From an uncultured Thermomicrobiaceae bacterium (GTDB taxonomy: Bacteria > Chloroflexota > Chloroflexia > Thermomicrobiales > Thermomicrobiaceae): DNA of 54,635 nucleotides. Every line of letters starts with the position of its first letter. The stretch's first letter is position 1. Location of the stretch: positions 1 to 54,635 of the forward strand of contig CALKCJ010000046.1 in NCBI GenBank assembly GCA_938082375.1, in the 5' to 3' direction. A program made the position numbers and the translations under genes. Shown in pieces: positions 25,902 to 37,200 of the stretch. The notes under the pieces were generated by a model. That model saw only the letters and a program-made list of their open reading frames with translations, did no database searches and was not told the origin of the DNA.

Positions 25902-26077
25902 GTCATTCCCCTGTCAAGGCCCGTTCGTACTGTGGCGCGTTTGTCTCTCTGTCAATTTCTTTGTGCGGTGCCGAAGCGAGGTCGGCTTCCCTCTCCTGGT
26001 GGCCGTGACCCGTGACCGAGCCTTTCGGTGCAGCAGGCGCCCTAACCACCGGAGAGGAGGCTGGCCTGAAAGGCTGA

Positions 26078-26950
26078 CTACTCGCCACTCGCTGGTGACG
26101 AGCCTCTCGCCCCGACCTGGTCACGCCGCTCGCGCAGGCGGAGCGCAAGCCGGTAGGCGGCCTGGCGGCTTACGCCGGTGAGGCGAGCTACTTCCCGCGC
26201 CGCCGCGCTCGCGGTCAACCCGGCCGCGAGCTGCTCCTCCAGCAGCGCCAGCAGATCCGCCTCACTCGCTCGCTGCTCGACCGGCTTCGGTGCGCCGACG
26301 ACCAGGACAAACTCCCCGCGCGGTGTCTCGGCCTGGTAGCGCCTGCGCGCCTCGCCGACCGTCAGGCGTGCGACTTCCTCGTGCAGCTTGGTCAGCTCGC
26401 GGCAGATCGCCAGCGGCCGGTCCCCCAGCGTCGCCTCGAGCTCGCGCAACGTCTCGACGAGCCGGTGCGGGGCCTCGTAGAGCACCAGCGGGAACGGCAG
26501 CCCGGCCAGCGACTCCAATCGCCGGCGCCGCTCGCTGGCCCGGCGCGGCAGAAAGCCCAGGAACAAGAAGCCGTCCTCCACCAGCCCGGAGACGGCCACC
26601 GCCGCGGTGACCGCCGAAGGCCCAGGCACCGGGACGATCCTGAAGCCTCGCGCAGCCGCCTCCCGTACCAGCACCAGTCCGGGATCGCTGATGCCGGGCA
26701 TGCCGGCGTCTGAAATCACCGCCACGTCGTGCTGCTCGAGCGTCTCCATCAGCTCGGCCACCCGGCCGGGCGGGCTGTGCTCGTGGAAACTCACCAGCCG
26801 TGTCTCGATGCCGTAATGGTTGAGGAGCTTGCGCGCATGCCGGGTATCCTCGGCGGCGATCAGCGGCACCTCGCGCAGCGTGCGCAGCGCTCGCAAGGTG
26901 ATATCCTCCAGGTTGCCGATCGGCGTGGCGACCAGGTACAGCGTGCCCAT
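26078..26950 (-). CDS. rsmI: 16S rRNA (cytidine(1402)-2'-O)-methyltransferase
   Basis: 290 residues of the tetrapyrrole-methylase superfamily. The N-terminus GTLYLVATPIGNLEDITLRALRTL is diagnostic of RsmI, followed by AEDTRHARKLLNHYGI, SFHEHSPPGR, VISDAGMPGISDPG and VPGPSAVTAAVAVSGL. It 2'-O-methylates C1402 in the ribosomal P-site region with S-adenosylmethionine. The C-terminal tail (about 235-275) holds a helix-turn-helix-like segment (LTASAAAREVARLTGVSRQAAYRLAL), as is usual in this family. ATG 26950 is used because homology begins there. It diverges from dnaX, whose promoter overlaps the upstream region. Confidence 0.95.
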   Translation of the reverse strand: MGTLYLVATPIGNLEDITLRALRTLREVPLIAAEDTRHARKLLNHYGIETRLVSFHEHSPPGRVAELMETLEQHDVAVISDAGMPGISDPGLVLVREAAARGFRIVPVPGPSAVTAAVAVSGLVEDGFLFLGFLPRRASERRRRLESLAGLPFPLVLYEAPHRLVETLRELEATLGDRPLAICRELTKLHEEVARLTVGEARRRYQAETPRGEFVLVVGAPKPVEQRASEADLLALLEEQLAAGLTASAAAREVARLTGVSRQAAYRLALRLRERRDQVGARGSSPASGE

Positions 26951-26962
26951 CGCATCCCGCCG

Positions 26963-26990
26963 TTGCCGTTCAGGCAAAGCCGGTTATACT
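26963..26990 (+). promoter_or_regulatory. Sigma-70-like promoter for dnaX
   Basis: TTGCCG (26963-26968) and TATACT (26985-26990) are 16 bases apart. The start would fall near 26997, giving a leader of about 45 bases before the dnaX ATG. It lies in the space between divergent rsmI and dnaX. Confidence 0.5.
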
Positions 26991-27041
26991 TCACACCATG
27001 TACGGACAACGACTGTCTTCCCACGTCTGGGAGACCGGGGG

Positions 27042-28886
<1,845 letters not shown>

Positions 28887-28903
28887 CGGACGGGGAGAAA
28901 CCC

Positions 28904-30271
28904 ATGAGCGAGCGGCGCTTCCCTGATGGGTTCCTCTGGGGCACGGCGACGGCCGCTTACCAGATCGAGGGCGCCGTCAACGAGGACGGCCGCGGCCCCT
29001 CGATCTGGGATACCTTCAGCCATACGCCGGGCAAGACGCTCGAGGGTCACACCGGCGACGTGGCCTGCGACCACTACCACCGCTGGCCGGAGGACGTCCG
29101 CCTGATGCAGCAGTTGGGCACGCCGGCCTATCGCTTCTCCATTGCCTGGCCGCGCCTCTTCCCCCAGGGCACCGGGCCGGCCAACCAGCGCGGACTGGAC
29201 TTCTACGACCGGCTGGTCGACGCGCTGCTCCAGGCTGGGATCACCCCGTTCGTCACCCTCTACCACTGGGATCTCCCCCAGGCACTGCAGGACCAGGGCG
29301 GCTGGGCCGCGCGGGAGACGGTCGAGTCCTTCGCCGCCTACGCTGACGTCGTCGCGCGGCGGCTGGGCGATCGCGTCGAGCACTGGATCACGCACAACGA
29401 GCCCTGGGTCGTCGCCGTGCTCGGGCACTACCTCGGCGTCCACGCTCCTGGCCTTCAGGATGCCCGCGTCGCGCTCCAGGTGAGCCACCATCTTCTGCTT
29501 TCGCACGGTCGTGCGGTCTCGGCCATCCGGGCCGCTTCGCCTGATGCACAGATCGGCATCACGCTCAACCTCTCGCCGGTACACCCGACGAGCAACTCCG
29601 AGGAAGATCGACTCGCCGCTCAGCGCTACGACGGCTTCTTGAACCGCTGGTTCCTCGACCCCGTCTTCGGCCGCGGCTACCCTCAGGACCTGCTGGAAGC
29701 GTACGGCGAGCTGGTGCCCACGGTCGAGCCGCGAGACCTGGACGCGATCGCCGTGCCGATCGATTTCCTCGGGGTGAACTACTATACGCCCGCCTTCGTC
29801 CGGCACGATCCCTCGGAAGGCAGCCTGCTCAACCTCGCGTTGCTCTCTCGTGAGGAACTTCACGCGGCCGGCTACGAGACTACCGAGATGGGCTGGGCCA
29901 TCGTGCCCAACGGGCTCTACGAACTCCTCACCCGTCTCCAACGCGACTACGCGCCGTCGACGATCTACATCACCGAGAACGGTGCTGCCTTCGCCGACCG
30001 GCTCGTGGGCGGGGAGGTACGCGATCCGAGGCGGATCGCTTTCTTGCGTGACCACTTCGCGGCCGCTCACCGCGCACTCCAGGAGGGCGTGCCGCTCCGC
30101 GGCTACTTCGTCTGGTCACTGATGGACAACTTCGAGTGGGCACACGGCTACAGCAAGCGCTTCGGCCTGATCTACATCGACGACGAGACGCTGGAGCGGA
30201 TCCCGAAGGAGAGCTACGCCTGGTACGCTGAGGTGATCCGGGCCAACGGGCTCGTCGAGCCCGGACGGTAG
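28904..30271 (+). CDS. Family 1 glycoside hydrolase (beta-glucosidase)
   Basis: 455 residues, the usual GH1 length. The N-terminus [19 protein letters not shown] is the GH1 signature. The acid/base Glu is in [14 protein letters not shown] and the nucleophile Glu in [10 protein letters not shown]. The end [23 protein letters not shown] is also typical. It hydrolyses beta-glucosides, beta-galactosides or similar, probably in the cytoplasm as there is no signal sequence. It follows dnaX by 17 bases with a GGGGAG site upstream, so it may be read through from dnaX, though the functions are unrelated. Metagenome-style thermophile GH1 enzymes look like this; the exact sugar preference cannot be read. 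Confidence 0.96.
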   Translation: MSERRFPDGFLWGTATAAYQIEGAVNEDGRGPSIWDTFSHTPGKTLEGHTGDVACDHYHRWPEDVRLMQQLGTPAYRFSIAWPRLFPQGTGPANQRGLDFYDRLVDALLQAGITPFVTLYHWDLPQALQDQGGWAARETVESFAAYADVVARRLGDRVEHWITHNEPWVVAVLGHYLGVHAPGLQDARVALQVSHHLLLSHGRAVSAIRAASPDAQIGITLNLSPVHPTSNSEEDRLAAQRYDGFLNRWFLDPVFGRGYPQDLLEAYGELVPTVEPRDLDAIAVPIDFLGVNYYTPAFVRHDPSEGSLLNLALLSREELHAAGYETTEMGWAIVPNGLYELLTRLQRDYAPSTIYITENGAAFADRLVGGEVRDPRRIAFLRDHFAAAHRALQEGVPLRGYFVWSLMDNFEWAHGYSKRFGLIYIDDETLERIPKESYAWYAEVIRANGLVEPGR

Positions 30272-30331
30272 CGCGTGCTACACTCCGTATCGGTTCGCCG
30301 CGGCCGCGGAGTGAACCGGGGGAGGCAGCTG

Positions 30332-30625
30332 ATGCAGCTCAGCCGAGACGTCGTCGACCACGTGGCGATGTTGGCCCGGCTCGGGCTGACCGAGGAGGAG
30401 CGCGAGCGGATGCGCGAGCAGCTCTCCTCGATCCTCGAGCACGTCGGTCTGATCCAGGAGCTCGACACCGAGGCCATCCCGCCGACCGCGCAGGTCATCG
30501 CGCTGCAGAACGTCTGGCGCGAGGACGAGGTCCGCCCCTCGTTGCCGGTCGAGGAGGTGCTCAAGAACGCGCCCGACGCCGAGGACAACATGTTCAAGGT
30601 CAACGCCGTGCTCGAGCAGTCGTGA
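30332..30625 (+). CDS. gatC: Asp-tRNA(Asn)/Glu-tRNA(Gln) amidotransferase subunit C
   Basis: 97 residues with the GatC pattern: [46 protein letters not shown], then [30 protein letters not shown]. GatC stabilises GatA in the heterotrimer that amidates misacylated Glu-tRNA(Gln) or Asp-tRNA(Asn). ATG 30332 follows GGGGGAGG, so the upstream part of the frame is not used. The stop overlaps or nearly touches gatA. TACACT at 30279-30284 could be the promoter -10. gatB is not in the window. Confidence 0.96.
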   Translation: MQLSRDVVDHVAMLARLGLTEEERERMREQLSSILEHVGLIQELDTEAIPPTAQVIALQNVWREDEVRPSLPVEEVLKNAPDAEDNMFKVNAVLEQS

Positions 30626-30639
30626 CGGGAGAGCGACCG

Positions 30640-32139
30640 GTGAGCGAAGACCTGACCCGGCTGACGGTGACCGAGGCGCGCGCTCGCCTGGATCGACGGG
30701 AGGTCAGCGCCGTCGAGCTGCTGCAGGCACACCTGGAGCGCATCCGCCAGGTCGAGCCGCAAATCCACGCCTTCATCACGGTGACTGAAGAGATCGCTCA
30801 GACCCAGGCGGAGGAGGCCGACCAGCGTATCGCTCGCGGCGATGCCGCCCCGCTGACCGGCATCCCGGTCGCGCTCAAGGACGTGCTCTGCACGGTGGAC
30901 GCACCAACCACTGCTGGCTCGCGCATCCTGGAGGGCTTCCGCTCTCCGTACGATGCCACCGTCGTCCGTAAGCTGCGCCAGCAGGGCGCGGTCTTCGTCG
31001 GCAAAGCCAACACCGACGAGTTCGCGATGGGCTCCTCGACCGAGAACTCGGCCTACGGGCCGACGCGCAACCCCTGGGATCTCGACCGGGTACCCGGGGG
31101 ATCGAGCGGCGGCTCGGCTGCCGCAGTGGCAGCCAGCGAGGCGATGGTCTCGCTCGGGTCGGACACCGGCGGCTCCATTCGGCAGCCGGCCGGCTTCTGC
31201 GGGGTGGTCGGCCTCAAGCCGACCTACGGTCGGGTCTCGCGCTACGGCCTGGTCGCCTTCGCCAGCAGCCTCGACCAGATCGGGCCTTTCGGCCGAACGG
31301 TCGAGGACGTCGCGATCGTGCTGGAGGCGATTGCTGGGCACGACGCCTACGACTCAACCTCGGTCGATACCCCGGTGCCCGACTACCGGGCAGCGCTCAC
31401 GGGCGATATCCGTGGGCTGCGAGTCGGCGTGGCCACGGAGTACCAGGTGCCGGGGATGGATCCAGAGGTGGAGCGCGTCGTCGATGAGGCGATCGCCGAG
31501 CTCCAGCGGCTGGGTGCCGAGATTGTCCCCGTCTCGCTCCCGCACACGAAGTATGCGCTCGCGACGTACTACATCATCGCTCCGTCGGAGGCCAGCGCCA
31601 ACCTCGCCCGCTACGACGGCGTCAAGTACGGCCTCAACCTGCCGGGGGAGACGCTCCTCGAGAGCTACCTGCAGACCCGCGGCCGCGGCTTTGGGCCGGA
31701 AGTCAAGCGGCGCATCATGCTCGGCACCTACGCGCTCAGCGCCGGGTACTACGACGCGTACTACGTCAAAGCGCAAAAGGTGCGCACGCTGATCAAGCGC
31801 GACTTCGACCAGGCGTTCGAGCGAGTCGACGTTATCGCCGCGCCGACGTCGCCCACGGTCGCCTTCCGCTTCGGCGAGCGCACAGCCGACCCGATCCAGA
31901 TGTACCTCTCGGACGTTTTCACGATTCCTGCCAATATGGCAGGGCTACCGGGCATCGCCGTCCCCTGTGGCTTCGCCCAGGGGCTACCCGTCAGCCTCCA
32001 GTTCATGGGCCGGCCCTTCGACGAGGCGACGCTGCTCCGGGTCGCCCATGCCTACGAGCAGGCGACCCCCTGGCACCGGGCAGTGCCGCCACTGGTCGAA
32101 GCGCTGACGGCGAGGGCGCCGTCCGGCGAGGCAGAGTGA
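30640..32139 (+). CDS. gatA: Asp-tRNA(Asn)/Glu-tRNA(Gln) amidotransferase subunit A
   Basis: 499 residues of the amidase signature family. The catalytic Ser-cisSer-Lys triad is represented by the Lys in [12 protein letters not shown] and the Ser residues in [13 protein letters not shown] and [12 protein letters not shown]. It releases ammonia from glutamine for the GatB transamidase. Start GTG 30640 is preferred to GTG 30622 because GGGAGAG lies 6 bases upstream. It follows gatC directly and is followed one base later by a DivIC-like gene. Length and motifs are complete. Confidence 0.97.
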   Translation: MSEDLTRLTVTEARARLDRREVSAVELLQAHLERIRQVEPQIHAFITVTEEIAQTQAEEADQRIARGDAAPLTGIPVALKDVLCTVDAPTTAGSRILEGFRSPYDATVVRKLRQQGAVFVGKANTDEFAMGSSTENSAYGPTRNPWDLDRVPGGSSGGSAAAVAASEAMVSLGSDTGGSIRQPAGFCGVVGLKPTYGRVSRYGLVAFASSLDQIGPFGRTVEDVAIVLEAIAGHDAYDSTSVDTPVPDYRAALTGDIRGLRVGVATEYQVPGMDPEVERVVDEAIAELQRLGAEIVPVSLPHTKYALATYYIIAPSEASANLARYDGVKYGLNLPGETLLESYLQTRGRGFGPEVKRRIMLGTYALSAGYYDAYYVKAQKVRTLIKRDFDQAFERVDVIAAPTSPTVAFRFGERTADPIQMYLSDVFTIPANMAGLPGIAVPCGFAQGLPVSLQFMGRPFDEATLLRVAHAYEQATPWHRAVPPLVEALTARAPSGEAE

Positions 32140-32140
32140 G

Positions 32141-32551
32141 ATGGCCGGCGAGCGATCCCGGGTGGCTACCAACCTTCGTGGCCAGCTCCTGGTGCTCCTG
32201 GCCTTCGGGATCACGCTGTACTTCGTGGTGGCGTTCGGCCAGCAGGCGTGGAAGGCCCGCCAGCTCGAGGCTCAGGTCGCCGAGCGACGCCAGGCGCTGG
32301 CCGCGCTGCAGCGCGAGCATGACCGGTTGGCTGCTGAGCTCGAGCGCTACGTCGCCGACAACTACCAGGCGTATGTCGAACAGACCGCCCGGCGCGAGCT
32401 CAACCTCGCCTATCCCGGTGAGACAGTTGGCATTGTGCGCTGGCGTGCTGCCCCGACTCCGACACCCAGTTCGCCGCCGCCGATGCATCAGCCCGCGCCT
32501 CGACCGAACTGGCGCCGCTGGCTCGATGTGCTCCACGTGCCGCAGCCGTGA
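32141..32551 (+). CDS. DivIC/FtsL-like septum formation protein
   Basis: 136 residues. One membrane segment at about 14-32 (GQLLVLLAFGITLYFVVAF) is followed by a coiled coil (about 35-78: QQAWKARQLEAQVAERRQALAALQREHDRLAAEL) and a short conserved end (YVADNYQAYVEQTARRELNLAYPGETVGIVRW). This is the architecture of the septum formation initiator family, which works with FtsL/FtsB in division. The last 30 residues are Pro-rich and variable. It starts right after gatA and is convergent with the NarL-like regulator gene. The family is clear; the specific name DivIC or FtsB is not. Confidence 0.85.
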   Translation: MAGERSRVATNLRGQLLVLLAFGITLYFVVAFGQQAWKARQLEAQVAERRQALAALQREHDRLAAELERYVADNYQAYVEQTARRELNLAYPGETVGIVRWRAAPTPTPSSPPPMHQPAPRPNWRRWLDVLHVPQP

Positions 32552-32604
32552 GCGGGCCGCGGCACAGCGCATGTCCGACTGTTCCGCCAGCTCAGCGTCG
32601 TGAT

Positions 32605-33390
32605 CTAGCTCATCTCGAGCAGGGCACTCGGGTCAGTGCCGAGGCTGCTCTCCGCAATTGCCGGAACGTACTCGGGTTCGGAATCTGGTAACAGGCCATG
32701 CATCAGCGCGTAGATCGCCGCCTGGGTGCGATCCTTCACGCCGAGCTTCTCGAACAGGAGCGAGAGCCGGTTCTTGACGGTACTTTCGGCGAGCCGAAGC
32801 GCCTCTGCGATCTCCTTGTTGCTCAACCCGCTGGCGACCAGACGCAGGAGTTGGATTTCTCGTAGCGTCAAGCTGGCAGGCGGCACGCCTTTCTGGAGGG
32901 TGCTCAAGCGACGGAACTCGCGGAGGAGGATACCGGTCAGGGCCGGACTGATCACCGCTCCCCCGCTCGCGACCTGGCGAATAGCCGATACCACCTGGTC
33001 GGCCGGTGTGTCCTTCACCAGGAACCCATCGGCGCCAGCGCGCACCGCGCTGAGAAAGGTGTCCCGGTCGCCGGACAAAGATAGCACGATGATCCGCACG
33101 CCTGGACAGGTCAGCTTGATCCGGTGGATGGTGGCCGCTATCTCCATTCCGGGTAGTGCCGCATCGACCAGCGCCACGTCCGGCCGGCGCAGCTCGACCA
33201 GCGACGTCAGATGAAACGCGTCGCCGGTCTCGCCCAGCACGCGAATCCCCTGCTCCGCCTCGAGATAGTGCCGGAGAGCTTGTCGGAAAAGCAGGTGCTG
33301 ATCGGCAAGAACTAGTGTGATCGAAGCGAGGCCGTCCCGTTCTCGGCGCGTTGGACTAGACGAATCCATAAATGCACGCGAGTGAATCAT
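32605..33390 (-). CDS. NarL/LuxR-type response regulator
   Basis: 261 or so residues. A receiver domain (about 25-140) has acceptor Asp D76 in DVALVDAALPGM, the Thr/Ser block IIVLSLSGD and Lys in GFLVKDTP. One of the usual N-terminal acidic pair is replaced (LADQHLLFRQ). The C-terminal LuxR helix-turn-helix is LTLREIQLLRLVASGLSNKEIAEALRLAESTVKNRLSLLFEKLGVKDRTQAAIYA. It should be a cytoplasmic DNA-binding regulator activated by phosphorylation. ATG 33390 follows GAGGGGGACG. No histidine kinase is next to it, so it is an orphan here. It diverges from an ECF sigma gene across about 230 bases. Confidence 0.93.
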   Translation of the reverse strand: MIHSRAFMDSSSPTRRERDGLASITLVLADQHLLFRQALRHYLEAEQGIRVLGETGDAFHLTSLVELRRPDVALVDAALPGMEIAATIHRIKLTCPGVRIIVLSLSGDRDTFLSAVRAGADGFLVKDTPADQVVSAIRQVASGGAVISPALTGILLREFRRLSTLQKGVPPASLTLREIQLLRLVASGLSNKEIAEALRLAESTVKNRLSLLFEKLGVKDRTQAAIYALMHGLLPDSEPEYVPAIAESSLGTDPSALLEMS

Positions 33391-33618
33391 CGCGGCGTCC
33401 CCCTCGAGGTGCTGCTCTTCGCGCAGGACAGTAAAGCTTCAGAGAATCGCCTAATAATTCCTCCCATTCAACGGAACGAGAATCCAACCCCGCCGGTTGC
33501 GCGCTCCCGCTTACTCGGTTTACGGACGAACCGGACTGCGTGATAATAGCCAGAAAGTCCTGCTCGACCTCTAACCTGTCAGCTGCACGAGTATCATCCA
33601 TCCAGGGGGACAAACCTG

Positions 33619-34266
33619 GTGGGCGAATACGTCGAACGACCAGACGATGCTTTGGTGCACGCGGTACGCTCCGGCGAAGTGACCGCGTTCAACGTGCTGG
33701 TCGAGCGCTACCAGCGCACCGTCTATACCGTCGCTCTCCGTTTGCTCCGCGACCGGTTCCTGGCTGAGGATATCACACAGGAAGCGTTTCTGCGTGCCTA
33801 CACCGCGCTCGACAGCTACCGGGGCGGCAGCTTCCGCGCTTGGCTCCTGCGCATCGCCCACAACCGCGCGCTCGACACACTCCGCTCGCTCCAGCGCCGG
33901 CCGGCGTCGCCCCTCGAGCTCGCCGGCACCGACGCCCACGCGGAGTGGTCGGGCGTGCCCGCGCCTGTGAGTCCAGTGGAGCACGCCGCCCGCATTGAGC
34001 TTCGGCGACGGATCGAAGCCGCCCTGGCCACTCTCCCGGAGGATCAGCGTGCCGCGGTGATCCTCTTCGACATCGAAGGGTTGTCCTATGAGGAAATCGC
34101 CACCGTCACCGGGGTGTCGCTCGGCACGGTCAAGTCGCGCCTGAGCCGCGGGCGCGCCCGCCTCCGCGCGATGCTGGCTGCCGACGAGACCTCGCGGGAA
34201 CTCCTGGAAGGTTTCCTGCGTCAAGCTAATGACGGGCCAAGTGAGCGCTCGTCCGGATCCGAGTAG
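33619..34266 (+). CDS. ECF-type RNA polymerase sigma factor
   Basis: 215 residues. Region 2 has FNVLVERYQRTVYTVALRLLRDRFLAEDITQEAFLRAY and FRAWLLRIAHNRALDTLR; region 4 has LPEDQRAAVILFDIEGLSYEEIATVTGVSLGTVKSRLSRGRARLRAML. The linker between them (about 100-130) is longer than in the first sigma factor in this window. It is followed 39 bases later by a gene for a zinc-type anti-sigma factor, then a SIMPL protein. GTG 33619 has an AGGGGGAC site upstream. The pair likely responds to an envelope or redox signal; the actual signal is unknown. The sequence is clearly distinct from the SigK-like one at 4166. Confidence 0.93.
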   Translation: MGEYVERPDDALVHAVRSGEVTAFNVLVERYQRTVYTVALRLLRDRFLAEDITQEAFLRAYTALDSYRGGSFRAWLLRIAHNRALDTLRSLQRRPASPLELAGTDAHAEWSGVPAPVSPVEHAARIELRRRIEAALATLPEDQRAAVILFDIEGLSYEEIATVTGVSLGTVKSRLSRGRARLRAMLAADETSRELLEGFLRQANDGPSERSSGSE

Positions 34267-34305
34267 CGGCGACATGTCAGCGGGGAGCGACAGGCGACGA
34301 GGGGC

Positions 34306-35022
34306 ATGCGGCTTACAGCGGACGGCCACCCGAGCGACGAACTGCTCTCGGCCTATCTGGCCGAGGCCATCGACGACCCGGCGGTAGAGGCCGCCGTATC
34401 GGCGCACCTAGCCGCCTGCGCAGCCTGCCGGGAGCAAGTCGCGCAGTTACAGATCATCACTGCGCTGCTGGCCGAACTGCCTGCCCCCAGCCTGCCACGC
34501 TCGTTCGCGCTCACGCGAGAGGAGCTGGAGCGGCTGCGGCCTCGGCCGTGGTACCTGCGGTACCAGCCAGTGTTTCGCTGGGCCTCTGCTGTCGCTACGG
34601 TGCTGCTGGTCGCCCTCCTCGGCCTCGACCTGTTGACCGCTGGACCGGCAGCCCGCGAGGGTTCAGGCCCGGCGGTCAATCGCCAGGCTCTACCGGAGCC
34701 AACGGCCGCCACGCCGGTGGCAGCCCTAAGCGCCCCGACCGAGCCGATAGCCGGAGCTGGGGGGCCCGAGGGATTACCTCGGGAACTCCTGCCGGCAGGA
34801 AAGGAGGTGCCTACAGAGTCGAGCGGGGTGATGGCGGCGCCTGCGGAGCCGACGATGTCGACCCCAGCACCAAGCCCCACACCCAGTCCCGAGCTGGGCA
34901 CAGCGATGCCGTCCCCTCTGCGCCTGGCGGCAGCGGTAGTCAGCATGGTGCTTGCGATGACGCTGGTGCTCGGCTTCCTACTGCCACGCCTCGCGAAGCG
35001 ACGCGTTTCAAGACTGCCTTGA
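34306..35022 (+). CDS. Zinc-type anti-sigma factor with two membrane segments
   Basis: 238 residues. A ZAS motif H34-x3-C38-x2-C41 (HLAACAAC) marks the sigma-binding domain. Membrane segments lie at about 91-110 (RWASAVATVLLVALLGLDLL) and 206-227 (LRLAAAVVSMVLAMTLVLGFLL), with a Pro/Thr/Ala-rich linker of about 95 residues between and a KRRVSR end. If the zinc domain is inside, the linker is outside and the end returns to the cytoplasm. No folded sensor domain is visible outside. It is expected to hold the sigma factor encoded just upstream. The GGCGACGAGGGGC site precedes ATG 34306. Confidence 0.87.
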   Translation: MRLTADGHPSDELLSAYLAEAIDDPAVEAAVSAHLAACAACREQVAQLQIITALLAELPAPSLPRSFALTREELERLRPRPWYLRYQPVFRWASAVATVLLVALLGLDLLTAGPAAREGSGPAVNRQALPEPTAATPVAALSAPTEPIAGAGGPEGLPRELLPAGKEVPTESSGVMAAPAEPTMSTPAPSPTPSPELGTAMPSPLRLAAAVVSMVLAMTLVLGFLLPRLAKRRVSRLP

Positions 35023-35080
35023 GGGTACGTGTACCCGATATCGGGTTCGAAGTGGTCTCGTAGAACTGAGGAGAGGTAAA

Positions 35081-35821
35081 ATGCGTGGTCTACAGCGTCT
35101 GGTTCTCGCATCCGTGTTCATCGCCATGCTGGCCCTCGCCGGTGCGATGGTCGCCGTCTTCGGCGGGGCAGGCGGAACCCCAAGTCCAGGAGCCGCTGCG
35201 GCCGAACCTTCTGCCAACCGGGTCATTAGCGTCAGCGGCGAGGGGCACGTCTTCATCAGACCAGATCTTGCCAGTGTGACGCTGGGTGTCGAGCTCAGCA
35301 AGCCAGACATCACGACCGCTCAGCAGGAGGCGAGCCAACGGATGGCGGCCGTGCTGGCCGCGTTGAAGGCGCGTGGAATCCCGGAAGAGAAGGTCAAGAC
35401 CGTCAGCTACAGCATCTGGGTGGAGCGCAACTACGAGCAGCCTGACCAGCCCATCACCGGCTATCGAGTCTTCCACCTGGTGGAAGCGCAGGTTCAGCCG
35501 GTGGATCGGGTCGGGGAGATCATCGAAGCCGCGGTAGCGGCCGGAGCTAACTCGATCTCTGGTATCAGCTTCACGGTGGCCGATCCGAGCACCGTCATCC
35601 GGCAGGCCCGCGAGCTGGCGATGCGTGATGCGCGGGATAGGGCCAGCCACCTCGCGCAGCTCGCGGGGGTCACCCTGGGAGCACCGATCCGTATCACCGA
35701 GGGTGGCGCGTTCCCGCCGCCAGTGCCGGTCGAGGCCCGAGCTGGTGCTGGCGCCGGGCCGGTGCCGCCGGGCGAGACGCTGGTCAGCGTCGTCGTCACG
35801 ATCGATTACGCGATCCAGTGA
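35081..35821 (+). CDS. Exported SIMPL-domain (DUF541) protein
   Basis: 246 residues. The N-terminal segment (about 6-28, LVLASVFIAMLALAGAMVAVFGG) is a signal peptide or anchor. The SIMPL domain follows with RVISVSGEGHVFIRPDLASVTLGVE at its start, VKTVSYSIWVERNY, ITGYRVFHLVEAQV and AAVAAGANSISGISF, ending in VSVVVTIDYAIQ. Proteins of this family lie outside the cytoplasmic membrane and have been linked to oxidative stress and outer structures, with no enzymatic role shown. The gene is third in the ECF sigma/anti-sigma unit and may be a target of it. GAGGAGAGG precedes the ATG. It ends at a palindrome facing the HtrA gene. Confidence 0.92.
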   Translation: MRGLQRLVLASVFIAMLALAGAMVAVFGGAGGTPSPGAAAAEPSANRVISVSGEGHVFIRPDLASVTLGVELSKPDITTAQQEASQRMAAVLAALKARGIPEEKVKTVSYSIWVERNYEQPDQPITGYRVFHLVEAQVQPVDRVGEIIEAAVAAGANSISGISFTVADPSTVIRQARELAMRDARDRASHLAQLAGVTLGAPIRITEGGAFPPPVPVEARAGAGAGPVPPGETLVSVVVTIDYAIQ

Positions 35822-35828
35822 CCATCAT

Positions 35829-35890
35829 CTCACCCGCCTCAGCCTCTTGCGCCCCTCTCCCGAAACATCGGGAGAGGGGCAGGGGGTGAG
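35829..35890. terminator. Palindromic element between convergent genes
   Basis: Inner arms GCCCCTCTCCCG (35851-35862) and CGGGAGAGGGGC (35869-35880) pair perfectly around a 6-base loop. Outer arms CTCACCC (35829-35835) and GGGTGAG (35884-35890) also pair. It fills most of the space between the SIMPL gene and the convergent HtrA gene. It looks like a dispersed intergenic palindrome that could act as a two-way terminator. Confidence 0.65.
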
Positions 35891-35897
35891 GAAGGAT

Positions 35898-37106
35898 TCA
35901 CAGGTCGGTTGGCCGCTCGCTGAGCTGTGCCCGCAGAGTCAACGTCTCACCGGTCGATGGCCGGAAAACCTCGAGCGTGACAGTGTCTCCAGGTCGGTAG
36001 CGGAACAGCTCATTGACCAGTGGGTGGTCGCCGTCGAGCGCCTGCCCGTTCAGCGAGGTGATGATGTCGCCATTGCGAACCCCGGCCCGGTCGGCCGGTG
36101 AGCCGGGCTCGACGGAGGTCACCAGCACGCCGTGGTCAACCGGCAGATCGCCAGCCACCGCCTGGCGGGGCGTGATCGGCTCATAGGTGATACCGAGGTA
36201 CGGGCGGATGACTCGCCCATGCTGGATAAGCTGCTCGGCGATGACCCGCACGGTGTTGCTTGGAATAGCGAACCCCAGGCCTTCGATCGGCAGGAAGCCT
36301 GCCTGTCGCACGACGGCGGTGTTCACGCCCACCACCTCGCCACGGAGGTTGAGCAACGGGCCACCGGAGTTGCCCGGGTTGATCGAAGCATCGTGCTGGA
36401 TCAGGTTCTCCAGGTTGAAGCCGTCCGGCGTCTCGAGCTGTCTCCCGAGCCCGCTGACAATGCCCTCGGTCACCGTGTTCGTGAAGTCGCCCAGTGTGCT
36501 GCCGATCGCGATCACTCGGTCACCAGGCCTGAGGGCGTCGGAGTCGCCGAGCGGTAGCGTGGCCGGTACCGGCCTGTCGACCTTGATGACGGCCAGGTCA
36601 CTGAACCGGTCGGCACCGACCAAGCGCGCTGGCGCCTTGGAGCCGTCGGAGAAGAGCACCTCGATCTCCTGTGCCCCTTCGACGACGTGGTTGTTGGTGA
36701 TAATGTGCCCTTGCTCGTCGATGACGAAACCAGTGCCGGTGCCCGCTGGCTCGCTCTCGTCGCCGAACAGCCCGCCAGGCCCCAGCGCCTGGCGATTGAC
36801 GACCGTGACAACAGCCGGGTTGACCCGCTCCACGATGTCGGCAACTGAGACCCCCTCCTCGACAGCGGCCACGGCCGGCGCGGGCGTGGCGGTCGGAGCC
36901 GGGGGCACAATGACTGCGGGAGTCGGCGAGACAGCATTGACCGCCACCGGGACACTCTCGGTCGGCTCCGGCATCACGACGAACGTCGACCGCGGCGCTA
37001 CCAGGAAGGCGGCCACCGCGCCAGCGATCCCGCCAGCAATGGTCCCGAAGCTCAGCGCCAGCAGTGCCACGAGGACGACCACGCCGAGACTGTATCCGCG
37101 CTTCAT
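35898..37106 (-). CDS. HtrA/DegP-like trypsin-fold serine protease with PDZ domain
   Basis: 402 residues. An N-terminal anchor (about 6-36) is followed by a Pro/Ala/Thr linker. The protease domain has His in ITNNHVVEG, Asp in FSDLAVIKVD and Ser in INPGNSGGPL, the full triad. A C-terminal PDZ domain runs from about 305 to 395 (YLGITYEPI, DHGVLVTSVEPGSPADRAGVRNGDIITSLNGQ). It acts outside the membrane as a protease and chaperone in protein quality control. ATG 37106 has GGATGGGG upstream; GTG 37112 in frame is possible. It sits convergent with the SIMPL gene and divergent from the rhodanese-like gene. Confidence 0.95.
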   Translation of the reverse strand: MKRGYSLGVVVLVALLALSFGTIAGGIAGAVAAFLVAPRSTFVVMPEPTESVPVAVNAVSPTPAVIVPPAPTATPAPAVAAVEEGVSVADIVERVNPAVVTVVNRQALGPGGLFGDESEPAGTGTGFVIDEQGHIITNNHVVEGAQEIEVLFSDGSKAPARLVGADRFSDLAVIKVDRPVPATLPLGDSDALRPGDRVIAIGSTLGDFTNTVTEGIVSGLGRQLETPDGFNLENLIQHDASINPGNSGGPLLNLRGEVVGVNTAVVRQAGFLPIEGLGFAIPSNTVRVIAEQLIQHGRVIRPYLGITYEPITPRQAVAGDLPVDHGVLVTSVEPGSPADRAGVRNGDIITSLNGQALDGDHPLVNELFRYRPGDTVTLEVFRPSTGETLTLRAQLSERPTDL

Positions 37107-37200
37107 CGTCACCCCATCCTGTCATGCATCTGGCCGCAACGCTGCTGCACCGGCGGCTGGCGCAACGTAAGCTTGCCCCAGAAGGAGGCCTGGCGGCACT

